This document shows positions 1-11,636 of a DNA stretch of 64,000 nucleotides, piece after piece. Under the pieces are notes generated by a model, which worked only from the letters and a program-made list of their open reading frames with translations, was not told the origin of the DNA and made no database searches. Position numbers and translations under genes: made by a program. How positions within the stretch are numbered: the stretch's first letter is position 1; the number at the start of each line of letters is the position of its first letter. This DNA comes from Rhabditoides inermis (taxonomy: Eukaryota > Nematoda > Chromadorea > Rhabditida > Rhabditidae): positions 214,501 through 278,500 of the forward strand of contig CAWZYM010000205.1 in assembly GCA_963966185.1 (NCBI GenBank), read 5' to 3'.

Positions 1-12
1 ATATCGACCTTT

Positions 13-200
13 GAATGTTGCTGGCTCGCGAACATGCAACACTTAACAAAAACCGTTCCACTATAATAGTACTTTTTGTAACTAGTTGTTCAAACTTACC
101 ATAAAAAGAATATAAAAACTATGTGTTTTTGAAAAAAAAAGAGAACGTATTTTGATTTATCGATCTTCATGGTCGTCATGTTCGCGAGCCAGCAACATTC
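13..200. repeat. short inverted-repeat element (MITE-like)
   Basis: Positions 13-36 and 177-200 are perfect 24-bp inverted repeats (core TGCTGGCTCGCGAACATG on the left arm). The similarity extends outwards with one mismatch to about 5 and 208. The roughly 140-bp AT-rich spacer has no coding potential. Arms and size fit a non-autonomous foldback element. The left edge lies too close to the window end for a target duplication to be judged. Confidence 0.65.
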
Positions 201-208
201 AAACGTCG

Positions 209-1120
209 ACATCTCAAAAGATGTCCCCTTCGATTTTTGAAATATAAGTGTTTTTACACTTTGTATAGGTTACATTTTCATAAACCGACCAGAATAAGGT
301 GCTATTGAAGGCTGGATAATCACCACGTCCAAAAAGTAGAAATTTTTAAATTTTCTTGGATTGAATCGCTCATAATTTTTTTTGGATTTGATGGTACAAC
401 GACAATGTGAACACAAAGTATGCTTCAAATTACTTCTAGTTTTTAAAACTATTCAGTTTTTGTATGGTTCTTATCTGCTTATGGTCCATATGCGTTGGAC
501 CACCATGAGTGGATCATTTTCAAACGGCTGTAGCAAAAAAGACGTACCCTTCGATTTTTCTCGTATAAATTTTCTTCTGTTATAAACAACTTTAAGTTTT
601 GAATAATGCAAACTAGAGACTGCTATCGAACTTCCATATATTTTTAAGAATTTATTTTTCACGAAAGAAATCATATTTTCGCCTATAAAAGCTTAACCTT
701 TGGGTTACATCATTTTTTGTCTATATAAAAAGTTTTTTAGATTGATGTAAGGAATCGAATTATTTTTTGTAAGTTAGTTTTGGACGAAAACTGACAAAGT
801 TGAGGTGGTGGTCCCTTAACTTGCTAAATATGCAAATTTCAATGAAATCATCATTACCACTTTGTGAAGGACCCTTCATAACCCCAAACTACGCCCTCAA
901 AAACCCTAGATCCCACATGTCCCAAAAACGTCCGATTCTCTCAGAGATTGCGTGATAAAAGGGCCCTAACACTTTATTCGCAACTGTGTGAAAGTGTTTC
1001 AAAGAGAGAGACCGAACACACCTTCAACGTGTCAATGCAACACCAGACGCTTTCCAATTCAGTTTCCCCCATTTTGCGTGTTATCATACAACCGCATGAG
1101 TTATCACGTTCCCTCTGTCC
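209..1120. other. AT-rich intergenic or 5' intronic stretch, no gene seen
   Basis: No convincing exon was found. A phrase CCTTCGATTTTT occurs twice (near 223 and 548), which suggests degenerate repeat sequence. The 5' exons of the first zinc-finger gene may lie here or outside the window. Confidence 0.4.
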
Positions 1121-1194
1121 AGGAGATGGCGGTGAATGGTAAGGCTTTTCGAAGGGCCTGTATTGAAGACTGACCCATTTTAAAGGCAGGCGTG

Positions 1195-1279
1195 GTCACT
1201 CTCTTCGAAACGGCCCCTTCAAATCGCCTTCGGAACACGATGTTTGGTCGTGTCGCGAAGGAGTATCGAAGACACTGAC
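1195..1279. mobile_element. palindromic MITE, copy 1
   Basis: Imperfect hairpin whose arms share CTCTTCGAAAC on the left and its complement (ATCGAAGACACTGAC) on the right. The right end is about 13 bases upstream of the acceptor of the ZU1 exon at 1293. Related copies are at 1508, 7553, 10181, 35898 and 43801. Confidence 0.6.
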
Positions 1280-1292
1280 GCGAGCTTTTCAG

Positions 1293-1458
1293 GAGATGGC
1301 GGTGAACGTGTTCTTCTGTCGTCAGTCGCATGCGTTCCCCGTCGATTCCCGGTCGACGGTCGCCGCGCTCCGCCCCCGCATCGCAAGTCAGTACAACATC
1401 ACCCGATCCTTCCACGTGTATAGCAGCGGCGGCGACGGTGGGTGTCAAGGTGTGATAC

Positions 1459-1499
<41 letters not shown>

Positions 1500-2837
1500 T
1501 CGGTGTGGTGAGTCTCTTCGAAACAGCCCCTTCAAAACGCCTTCGGTACACGGTACACGCTGTCGTGTTTTGAAGGTGTTTCGAAGTCATTATCGAAGGA
1601 GGTTTCGAAGAGTCTGACAGCGTTGGTTTGGGTTTTCAGTCATCTCTCAGTTTTCTTGATCCATTCAGGATTTCGCGTTCTTGCCGATTCTGCGGAGTGG
1701 GGCGACGTCTCCGATTCGATCATCGTCGATGTGCTTGCCGCTATTGACGGGACTGGGTGGGTGGAGGAGCAGCAGCAACAGGAGCAGGAGCAGGAGGAAG
1801 TGGAGCAGGAGAAGGAAAATGAGAAGGAGAAAGACGACGATGTTTGGCTGCACCAGCAAGTCCCGCGGAGGCGTGAGGTGCGCATTGAATGGCTGTTTGT
1901 GTGCATCTATATTTGTGCTTGCAGAACTCGTCTCGCCACTCGGCTCGTCTCGTCAACGCAGCGGTTGGAGTAATGAGGGGGAAGGAGCGGCGTTCTGGCG
2001 GCAACGCGTCGCAGACGCCGTTCGAGAAGCAGCTCACGTGCGCGGTGAGTGGCTAAATACCCATTTGGTGCTACATGATATGTCATGATAATGTGTACAT
2101 ACATTCAAATATGATAATAATTTATACGCTTGATTAATAACACGTGATAAAAAAGTGATCAACATGGAATGCATTCGTTTTGCAGGTGTGCGAGGTTGTG
2201 TTCGCGAACGCCCGAGCTCGTCACAGCTACCTCCACCTGGAACGGCCGATCTTGTTTGGGTGCGAGAGGAGCGGATGCGCGGCGTTCCGCACCAACAGTG
2301 AGTGGACAGGGGGGGGGGGGTGTGAGGGAGGACATGTTGGCTTTACTTATGATAATCATGGGATTTGTTGCATAGACGGGTTTTTTCATCGTTTTGTGCG
2401 TGGCACTGACTGTGATGAATGCTCATTGCAGGCAGGGACGTGGCGCAGCGGCACGCTTCGCAGTGCGCTGGCGCCATCGACGATCGACGTCGCCGGCCGG
2501 AGGTGGGTTGGCGGTAGACGACAGTCATGTTCACATGGCATGTTGTCTTTCAATTCGAACTGGGCGCTCAGTTGAAAAAAACTTACAACTAAGTATGATT
2601 CTTTTCCACTTTTTTCTGACGACATCTTTGAAAATGAATTCGGCTCTGACGCTGATCTCAAATTTCGCAATCGCGCAGCGTGCAGCGATTTCGTAATCGT
2701 TCGCGTCGCCTGGTAATCGATTTGTTCAGGTGGCACGGGAAATGTTTCGCATTCGACAGCGATGTTTCCCTTTGAGCGGTCATGTCATGCCGCGTATGTG
2801 CGCGGAGGAAGAAGAGGAGGAGGAGGAGGGAGACTAG
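1293..2837 (+). CDS. ZU1: ubiquitin-like / tandem zinc-finger protein, 5' part not found
   Basis: Proposed exons: 1293-1437, 1669-1877, 1925-2044, 2186-2297, 2436-2502, 2730-2837; phases agree across all joins. The first two encode a beta-grasp ubiquitin-like fold broken by an intron (start EMAVNVFFCR, second half FRVLADSAEWGD), then Glu/Gln-rich coil. Next comes a C2H2 finger (LTCAVC, then HSYLH, C-x2-C-x10-H-x3-H) and a C2HC finger (FGCERSGC, then HASQC). The last exon has the family motif RQRCFP and an acidic tail ending EEEGD. The gene parallels ZU2 and ZU3 downstream exon by exon. No start codon was identified, so the 5' end may be upstream or lost. Family and function are not recognised; nucleic-acid or protein binding through the fingers is inference. 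Confidence 0.7.
1508..1619. mobile_element. palindromic MITE, copy 2
   Basis: Left arm GTGAGTCTCTTCGAAACAGC, right arm GGTTTCGAAGAGTCTGAC, inverted. It lies between the two exons of the ZU1 ubiquitin-like domain. Its left end resembles a 5' splice site, and its right end is about 50 bases upstream of the acceptor at 1668. Confidence 0.65.
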
Positions 2838-3128
2838 TGGTTTCAGCCCGCCTTCTCTAGTTGTGTGCACCTGCCGAGTGGCTGTTTGACACTCACTTTA
2901 TTGTTGCATTGTTACGTTCTTGTTTCGCGGTTCCGTTATTGTTATTGTTATTTTTTGTTGTACTCACTTTATCTGGGAAGATTTTGTCACATGTTTTTTT
3001 TGCTATACAGTTATTGATAAACAGTCATCTCCGTTTGTTCGTAAGCTTGTTTACAGTGATGAGCGGTTTCTGTACCGTGGATATATATTTTAGTGAACCA
3101 ACTGTCTCTTCTTCGAGTTTTTGTTTAG

Positions 3129-3927
3129 ATGAATAACACTACTGATGCGTCATTGGAAGGAGGAGGAGGAGGAGGAGGAGGAATGGGTGGAGGAGCAATG
3201 GGTGGAGGAGATTCGAGAGGTGACGCGGCACAGAAGAAGGTGAGTGTGCGAATTTATGGCAAACTTATGATTAGTCATTGTTGTAATGATCTAATATCGA
3301 CGTGATAGAGAGATAAAAGATTGAATATTCGAAGTAGTGCGATTGAGACGTGGTTGCGTAATGTTGATACGACGCGTTTAGATGGCAACAAGCCTCTCGT
3401 CTCTATCGACCGGCGAGAAGAGAACCCGATATGAGGTGAGTGTTTGTTTCGCCGGTCTGTAGCACATCTCTGATTCTGATTTATTATCAGGATTCGACGA
3501 GCGATGAGACGTCGTCGGACGATCGATCGATGCACTCGCTCGGCAGGAAGAGGCGTAAGCGGCGCGGCGAGAGGAGGAGGGGTGGGTGTTGTCAGTACTG
3601 ACAACAAGCAGCATCGAGTGCGCACACTTCCGCGCAAGGTTGCCAACAAGTAGCGTTGTGCGCACGTTTGTCGTTGGTGTAGAGAAATTGAGAGGTGGGG
3701 AGCGTAGAGATAGAGAGAGATGCAGGTTTTTTTTAAAAGTAAGAGTTTGTGTTCGTACAGTAATATGATGTATCATTGTTTCAGGTGACAAGGAAGACGA
3801 GGGTGCGTCTCATTGGAAGAAGTTGTGGGTGGAAGAGCAGCGGGCGAGATGTGAAGAGCGGGAGAAGATGGTGGAGGAGCTGCAAGAGCTGAGAGGTGGG
3901 AGAGAGAGGGAGAGAGAGAGAGAGGGA

Positions 3928-3958
<31 letters not shown>

Positions 3959-4001
3959 GAGGAGGAGGAGGAGGAGGAGGGGAGGGAGAGGGGGACTCTT
4001 G

Positions 4002-4039
<38 letters not shown>

Positions 4040-6436
4040 ACGCCGATTACAGCTCGTGTCGCCACTGCCTCTAGACAAGGCGGAGTGAAGCAGGTGAACA
4101 CTCTCGATTCATTTGACCTTTGAACAGATGGCATGTGTTCGTCACACACTGTCCATCTAATTTTTAAGGATCTCTAGATTAATCAGGGTGAGTGCGGGTG
4201 TTGATGTTGTATTTGTCAGGAAGCGACCGAGTCTGGGGACTGCGCCACTCTGTCCGCTGAGCCCGATCGAAAGCCGATCAAGAAGGTGAGGGAGTAAGGT
4301 TTCAGATGCCCGTGTGCAATAGGCTTGGGGTCTGTCGTAGACAGAACTAGATGAATTTCAATGGGCCAGTTTAGGTCCAGTCTCTGAACGTGGTGAAGAA
4401 GGAGAGTGTGGAGGAGCTGAAGGAGCAGAACCAGGACTCTGTCATAGAGTTAGACAGTGACTCCGACGGAGAGGCAGCCAATGAGTGAGTGTCTCATCAT
4501 TTTTTAATTTGTGTTTCTGTTGTAATTTCATTTTGGCAGGAGCTACAAGGCGATGAAGGGCGGCGCCAACGAGAGCGCGGTGGCTCAGGTGGGTCTTATG
4601 TGATCGTGATATATAGAAAACGGCCTGTCCGTCCGTCTGTCTGTAAGTGACGCTCATGCGACGCTTATATATCCCGGTCGGAGCCAGCGCGTGAAACGCG
4701 CCGGGTTTGCACTTTTTTTCAGCGAGGGCATGTTATTGCGAAATCATTCTCACATAACCAGGAGGAGGAGCGCCGTAGGCGCGACTCCGACTGGTGTACT
4801 ATGAATGTGGTCTGTTTGTGATAGGCGTGCGCGCAGCCTCTGCTTCCCCCTACGCCGCCCGGCAGCGAGTCCCATCCCACTCCCACCAAGCCAGGAGGAG
4901 AGGAGACGAGGTGGGAGTTTGTTCATTATTCTATCGTTATGCATATTTCTTACTATGCACGTGAAAAGTCCAATTGACGTGATGTTGCGCGGAATTTATT
5001 CTGTTGAATGGTTTTGAAAAAAACTCGTCTTTGACTTTTTTGATCGCACAAATCATGCAGTTCGTGTCTTATGTTGACTCCTTGTATTGCAGGGTGGTTG
5101 GCACGGACGGTGCGCATGCCGCCAAGCGACGGGAGGTGAGCGCGGCGATCAAGAGGATCACGCGAGGCATGGCCAACCTGGAGTGCCTCTTCAACTCGCA
5201 CGCCATCTGCCAGGTCAGGATTCGGATTGACTGTTGTCTAAATGACCAATCGACTGACTGATTGATTGATTAACTGATCGATGTACTCGTTTAGTACAAC
5301 GACTGTGGTGAGGAGGTGGATGTGATCGGATATCACGCTTTGATCATGCATGGTCAGGAACATTATAAGGATCTGCAGATGGAGAACAAAAATACCGATG
5401 TGAGGATGAGGAAGGGAGAGAGAGAGAGAGAGAGAGAAGAGAGGGAGAGAGAGAGAGAGAGAGAGGGAGAGAGTGAGAGATTGTCTTTCAGTTGGACCTA
5501 TACACCGATCTCGACAAAATCGTGCACGCGTGTTTCGATGGGGCTGCGAGGGAGGCTGTGAGGAGGAGGGAGGAGGAGCAGGCGGAGAAGAAGAGAGAAC
5601 GTCTAGCAGAGGAGAGACTGAAGCTGGAGAAGGAGAGGATCAGGATGGATAAAGAGAAGGAGCAAGCAGAGGAGACGAAGCGGCTCGAGGAGGAGCAGGC
5701 GGCGAAGGAGAAGGAACTGGCAGAGGAGACGCGATTGGAGCAGGAGAAGGAGGAGGCTCGCCAGGAGGAAGACAGGATCAGGCAGGCGGAGGAGGATGAG
5801 AATATACGGGGGGAGCAGGCAGAGAAGGAGAGAGAGCGTCTGGCAGAGGAGACGAAGCGACTCGAGAACGAGATTCGCAGGAATGAGATGAAGCAGGCGG
5901 AGAAGGAGCGTCAGAAGAAACAAGAGGAGGAGCGGAAGAAGGTGGCAGAGAAGGAGAAGGCCGCAGAGGAAGAGAAGAGAAGAAGACGAGAGAAGGAGCA
6001 GGCTGAGAAGGAGAGGATGGAGAAGGCCGCAGAGGAGAATGAGCAGGCAGAGAAGGCGAGGGAGGCTGCCGAGCGGAAGAAGACACGAACGAGCGAGCGG
6101 GAGAATCTGAAAGTTCTGCTCGGCATGCAGCTGGCGTGCGAGGTGAGTCGACCGGTCGAAGTCGACGGGCCGGGCTGTTTTGTAGTCTGTGGTCTAATCA
6201 GGCATGAAAACGTTAGGTGATGTACGCCTTGTTCAGTTCCCCGGATGCAACGCCAGGGTGCGCGTCACCGAGATGACGTCACACGCGCGCCAGCACTGGG
6301 CAGGTGTGGACTAGTCTGACTTTGTTGATAACACGTTTATTGTCGAATTTTCATGTGTCCTACAACGCATATTGTAGACCTGGGTCCGGCATGTGACGGC
6401 ACGGATGCGGCGGGTGCAGAGAATGATGATGAGAAG

Positions 6437-6489
<53 letters not shown>

Positions 6490-7345
6490 TTTTCAGGCCC
6501 GGTTCGATCGTGTCTTCGGTGCGTGCTTCCATGTCCCTGTTGGGGAGGAGGTAGTGCTTTTGGAGGAGGAGAAGGCTGCTGTGATGGAGAAGGAGCAGGC
6601 GGAGAAAACCGCCAAGGAAGGTGAGAAGACGCGTATCCTATACCTCGAATCACATATTTAAATTATGGTAGGTTACGGTTAGTACAATTCATTTGAGAAT
6701 GGAGAAGAGACAACGTGGGGTTATGATTTCAGAGGAGGCGCGAAGGGAGCAGACAAGACTGGATCTGCTGAAGGAGAGAGAGGAGGAGGCGGCGAGGGAA
6801 CTGCAGAGACAGAAGGAGGAGGAGAAGGAGCGACAGATGGCTGCTGCGCGGGAGCAGAAGAAGAAGGAGGCGAAGCTGATTGTGGAGATGTTGGAGCAGG
6901 AGCAGCAGCTGAAAGAGAAGGAAAGGGCGGAGCAGGAGGCGAGGCTGGCTGAGAAGAAACGATTGGAGCAGGAGAAGTTTGAGAAGGAGAAGCAGGAAGC
7001 AGCGAGGAAGGCGGAGAAACGAAAGGAGAAGGAGAAGTTGGAGCAGGAAAAGAGGAAGAACGAAGAGGAGAAGAAGGCAGACGACAATGCCAAGGTAGAA
7101 CCGTGTTGTGAACTATTCGAAGTTGCCTATTCAGATAGCTGTGTACGTGACGCGCGGCGCCAGTCCACATGGTCCCATCTACATGGTGCGCCCGCAGAGT
7201 GCGGTCGAGGGTCTGCTGCCGCGCATCCGCAAGAGGATGGGGGTGCCGGACGACGTGCAACTGCTGCTCTGTCTGACAGGGGGTGAGGGGGGGGGCTGGT
7301 TTCCAGTCGGTTTTCTATTTGTGGATTGGTGGTCGCTACCAAATT

Positions 7346-7389
<44 letters not shown>

Positions 7390-10300
7390 AACGCGTTATT
7401 GATTGGTCGCTACCGGGTCGGACAGTCGGTTGGCCCGGCACATTTCCATAGTTGGTGGCTTTTACTCGACCGGGTCGAAAAAGGCAGTGTATATGGTTGG
7501 CACATGTCTGTGCTTGAAATTATCGTATATTTGCACAATATTAGCGGTAGTAGTCAGTCTCCGATTTGCCTTCGAGTTTCTTCTAACCACCCTAATCTGC
7601 TCCCGAATGATTGGCGAATGCCTTCGAATCGCGTTGGTACTGATTTCGAAGAGACTGACCGCGCCTTCAGAGTCGACTCCGATCGACGGCGCCACGCTGT
7701 GGTCGACGGTGGCGACGAATGGAGACGGGCGAGTGTGCGTGACTGTCGTGGAGAAGAAGAAGGAGGAGGAGGAGGAGATGGAGGAGGAGGAGCAGGAGGA
7801 GGAGGAGATGGAGGAGGAGGCGGAGAAGATGGAGGAGGAGGAGGAGAAGGAGGACACTGAGGAGATGGAGGAGGAGAGGCAAGAGGAGGAGCAGGAGCAG
7901 GACAAGGAGGTATGGAGATGGGAAGAAGAAGAATAAAATATGATATTTTAGAAGCACGACGACAAGAAGAAGACCAAACAGTCAGAGGCGGATGAGCAGA
8001 AGAAGAAGAAGGAGGACAAAGACAAGGAGGTATGGAGATGGGAAGGGAAAGAGGAGGGAGGCGACGATCTGTTTCAGCAGCGCCGCGACAACAAATCTAC
8101 TGGCAGCAAAGCTGCGTCTAGCCGCGTCGATGAGAAGGTGACTCGGTGTTTCGAATTATCGAATGTTCACCGCATGCGACAGCCGATAGATATCTTCGCG
8201 ACCAAAGTCTTACACTATATAAAGTTCTGATGAGCACATTTGAAAGGCGCATATTGGCCAACACTACAGCGCATCCGTATGGTGAACGTGCGTCACGGCG
8301 ACTCGACGTGCTGCTTCCAAGTGGACTGCGGCTCGACCGTCGGCGATCTGCGCCCGCGCGTCGACCGACACTTCCACATACAGGGATATGTGCTGATGCA
8401 TGACAGGGGTGGGTGGGGGGCGAGATCGACATTGTGTCTCCTATGTGCCATCCATTGCACACCTATGCACCTTCCATGATTGGGGTGGGTGGGCGAGTCG
8501 GGAACGCATGCTCTTGATCCATGACGGGGGTGGTCGGCGAGATTGCGCCACTAATGAAGTAGTCTGTTTCTTCGAATCGGTTCCGGGTGTGGGTGGGCGA
8601 GATTGCGGATCTTAAGTCATCTCGTTCTTGAAAACGGCTGTTTTTTTCTAGTACGAAAAGTTCCACTCTGTTCTCTTGTGTACACACATTGTTCGATTCA
8701 GAGTTTGCGGTGCTGGCCGATTCGGATGTGTGGAAGGCGCTGTCGGATTCTCTCGTTTTGTTCGTGATGGTGATGGACGAGGGAAAGAAGAAGCAGGAGG
8801 AGGAGGAGAGGGAGCGGGAGAAGGAGCGGGAGAAGGAGAGGGAGAGGGAGAGGGAGCGTGAGCGTGATGCTCGCGCGCAGTCACAAGGCAGTGGCGATGC
8901 GGTGAGTACAGTAATCAAAAATCAATAGGTTTATCCAGAATCTCGATACACAAAACATAAATGTCTCGCTATGGGCTATTCCGGAAGCGTTATCGATTCC
9001 GTTCAATTTCGAAGTGTCTCCTACTAATCACTCCTCTGGAGTGATCAGTATCTTCTAACACCCGGGCATTCCTTCCGACACGATTGTAAATGCGTGTCGC
9101 TACAAAATCTCGGAGAGGTAGCGTTTGACTATCTGTATTGTCACGGCAGACAGCACCAGCAGTACGCATTGTATTACTGTACTTCATAGTAATTTGCGTA
9201 ATCGATATTGTGCGCTACTTGATTCGAGATGAATATTCTGTTTGTGATTCTGTTTCATTGTCAGAGCGCCTCGACGGAGCCGGCGCGCGGCCAGCCGTGT
9301 GGAGCGTCAGTGAAGCAGGAGAAGGGCGTGTTCTCGCCGGCGAGTCAGGACGCGCGGAGGACGTGCGTGGTGGGTGGATACGCTATGGAAGTACTATCAG
9401 GGTGTACTGTAAAGTGTATTGAGTGGAGGGTGGGTGAGTGTACTGTGGGTTGGCAAGATGTTGAACAGCAACGCCTGTGTGCTGTGATATCAAAAAGAGT
9501 GAGTGTGGATGCGATCACACCACTGTATGAGTATCTTACGAATCGGACAAATGAACGAGTGATAAGCTTGCCAGGTGGGATGCGACCTCACTGTAAAAAA
9601 GAGAGTCTCTGACTGACTGTGACTGATCGACTGATGATGAGCATCCACGGTAAATGGGACCGATAATAACCTTTGTAATCACCGTAACGCACTGTCAGTA
9701 CCGTGTAATCAGTACCGTATTCGCCCGCCCAGGTGTGTCGATGCAACATACTGTGTGTACCGTAACCATAGTCAGTACCGTAATCATTACTGTAATCGCC
9801 CAGGTGTGCCGCGGCGCTCCGGTTAGCGGGAACACTGCCGCGCACGCCTACACCCACCTCAGGGAGCAGGTCGGCATGTATGGGTGCACTCGATGTGCGG
9901 AGTTCAAGACGAACAGTGAGTGGGGAGGGGGGGAGGGAGAGGGAGAGAGAGAGGGAGGGAGAGAGAGGGAGAAAGAGAGAAAGGGAGGGAGGGAGAGAGG
10001 GGGAAGGGGGAGAGAGAGGGAGGAAGAGAGAGGGGGAGAGAAGAGGGAGAGGGAGAGAGAGGGAGAGGGAGAGAGAGATGAGTGGGATGTTCGAACCCCA
10101 CCATGTGATAGCTGTATGTGGATAGAAGGGGATGATGATTCAGTCTGACAAGTGAGAGATGATGAGTGAAGGTGTGGTCCGTCTCTTCACAACAGCCCCT
10201 TCAAAACGCGTTTCGAAGAGACTGACGCTACTTGAGTGTTGCAGGCGACAGACTGGCGAAGGCGCACGCTTCCAAGTGCCGCGGACAGATCGACGACCGG

Positions 10301-10639
10301 AGGAAGCTTCCCGAGGCAAGTACTTTGTACCTTGTAGTTTGTTTCTCGATCGATACTAGTTTTACCAACCAACGACCTAGGTGAAAGTACAGTAACTGAT
10401 GGTGTCACTTCTGATTTTTTCTCTCGGTGTTAGTTAGGTGAACGTAGATTATGCCAATTCTGACTTTTTTAAAGTTTTTTTTTTAGTTGTTGTCATGATT
10501 GATCCATTTTTTGTAGGTGGCGGCTGCGATGGCTAATATCAGGGAGAAGTGTTTCCCTCTGCTCCGCCACCCGCGGAGGAGTGTGGTTGCGAGGGAGGAG
10601 GAGAGGGAGAGGGAGCAGCCGGGAACGTCGAAGGACTAG
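3129..10639 (+). CDS. ZU2: large coiled-coil, ubiquitin-like repeat and zinc-finger protein
   Basis: Exons (about 1,140 aa): 3129-3239, 3491-3581, 3785-3895, 4053-4093, 4220-4285, 4381-4484, 4540-4588, 4825-4910, 5093-5213, 5295-5399, 5492-6142, 6237-6303, 6378-6436, 6497-6620, 6733-7094, 7135-7282, 7671-7909, 7952-8029, 8078-8137, 8270-8408, 8702-8901, 9265-9369, 9804-9915, 10244-10315, 10517-10639. Order: acidic N-terminus with SVIELDSDSD, a good SUMO-interacting motif; Cys/His modules (DCGEEVDVIGYHALIMH; FPGCNARVRV with H-x3-H); two long Glu/Lys/Arg coiled coils; ubiquitin-like fold 1 (IAVYVTRG, then ATLWSTV) and fold 2 (VNVRHGDSTCCFQVD, then EFAVLADSDVW); C2H2 finger (TCVVC, HAYTH); C2HC finger (GCTRC, HASKC); motif REKCFP. 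The start follows TTTAG directly, as at a trans-splice acceptor. The intron after 10315 appears to use a GC donor. Function unknown. Confidence 0.7.
3898..4038. repeat. (GA)n / GGA-rich intronic tract
   Basis: Nearly uninterrupted GAGA with a short GGA run fills the ZU2 intron between 3895 and 4053, beginning at the splice donor. Confidence 0.9.
6437..6496. repeat. intron made almost entirely of (GA)n
   Basis: The 60-base intron reads GTGTGAGAGAGA and so on, then TTTCTTTTCAG. The dinucleotide run grows directly out of the 5' splice site. Confidence 0.85.
7553..7660. mobile_element. palindromic MITE, copy 3
   Basis: Left arm GTCAGTCTCCGATTTGCC and right arm TGATTTCGAAGAGACTGAC are inverted. 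The right end is 10 bases upstream of the acceptor (CCTTCAG) of the ZU2 exon at 7671. Confidence 0.6.
9912..10080. repeat. GA/GGGA-rich intronic tract
   Basis: Purine-only tract starting at the donor of the ZU2 exon ending at 9915. It is open in several frames as Glu/Arg-rich peptide, which I regard as noncoding. Confidence 0.85.
10181..10226. mobile_element. palindromic MITE, copy 4 (internally short)
   Basis: GTCTCTTCACAACAGCCCC at the left and CGTTTCGAAGAGACTGAC at the right. It lies 17 bases upstream of the acceptor of the ZU2 exon at 10244. Confidence 0.55.
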
Positions 10640-10789
10640 GGGTGGGGGAGTGGGAGTGTCTCCAAGGTTTCCGCTGTCTGTCTCCTCTCAGTCCGAGGGA
10701 CCAGTTATTCTCATATTCTATTTACTGACAGTTATCTCATTATTCTCTCCCAGGTTCTCTTTTTACCCAGATCTAGCCGCATGGCGTAA

Positions 10790-11340
10790 TGTCAAATCAA
10801 ATCAAATCAAATGCTTTATTCGGTATCGCTATTTCATGATCATATGTTTAGAAAGCATATCCATCGCCCTGGTCTTATGGGTAGCGCCGAGAGGAGAGTT
10901 GATTCCATTGTGTTGGGTCCCTGTCCGCAGCAATCTCGATCCACTTGTACTTGTCTTTTGGGAAATTCGTCTCCATCCTGAATTCGTCCGCCCATTGGAT
11001 GTGTGGCCTTCCTCTTGTCGCCGTCCTATCCAATCTCCACTTCATGATCTTCTCCGTCCATCGCTCGTCCTCTGCCATCGCCGTCTTTCTTGCGAACACC
11101 CACTTTCTTTTCCTCGCCTCCGCTAGAACATCAGGAACGCGCGTCTCCCGCCGAATGATGTCACTTCGCACCCTGTCTGTCAGCTTTAGTCCAAGCATTT
11201 TCCGCTCCATTTTTCTTTGGCACGTCCGCAACTTCTTCCGCTCCTTGTCTTTCAGACTCCACGTCTCCGAACGTGAAGTGTTGTTTTCTTGTTGTTTTGT
11301 TGACCCCAGTGAGTGTCTCATTTGGATATGTTTTTTTTCT
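10790..11340 (-). mobile_element. 5'-truncated RTE-type LINE 3' end
   Basis: The minus-strand frame 10875-11321 reads like the C-terminus of nematode endonuclease-reverse transcriptases: LGLKLTDRVRSDIIRRET, then ARKRKWVFARKTAMAEDERW, then TRGRPHIQWADEF and a final W-x2-A-x2-RDP-x2-W pattern. No polymerase core is present, so the copy is severely 5' truncated. The 3' end on that strand terminates in a short tandem repeat of a TTGAT unit, as is usual for RTE elements. It sits between ZU2 and ZU3. A similar 3' end is at 57010. Confidence 0.75.
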
Positions 11341-11636
11341 CTCTCGTAAATTTTGAATGACCGTTGGAAATATCAACTAACGAACTTTATCCTGATCAAA
11401 TAACCTTTCCAATCTATCGTATACTCAGTGTTTCACATGAAGATGTTACAAGTATATGTGTATGATATTCTCAGTTGAAGATGTATTCTGTTGTTGATTT
11501 TGAAGTGTTATAAAATGTACTGTTGAGTTCGCTACTGTGTGTTTCAAACTCACATCGGTTTTCTTTCCCGATTCGTATTTTCACCGTTTTTTTTTTTGGG
11601 ATATCAAGTTCAACTTTTTTTAGGACGAGTCATAGA

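Noticed and set aside
3823..4123. Long Glu/Arg-rich open frames in GA tracts
   Set aside because: Dinucleotide repeats have no stops in several frames. They fall between phase-compatible splice sites and show no other coding signal. The same applies at 9880-10125, 25851-26187, 31038-31364, 32299-32706 and others, and to the Ser/Leu-rich frames on the opposite strand.
4762..4798. Extra ZU2 exon (EEERRRRDSDW)
   Set aside because: No donor keeps the frame into the exon at 4825; skipping it does.
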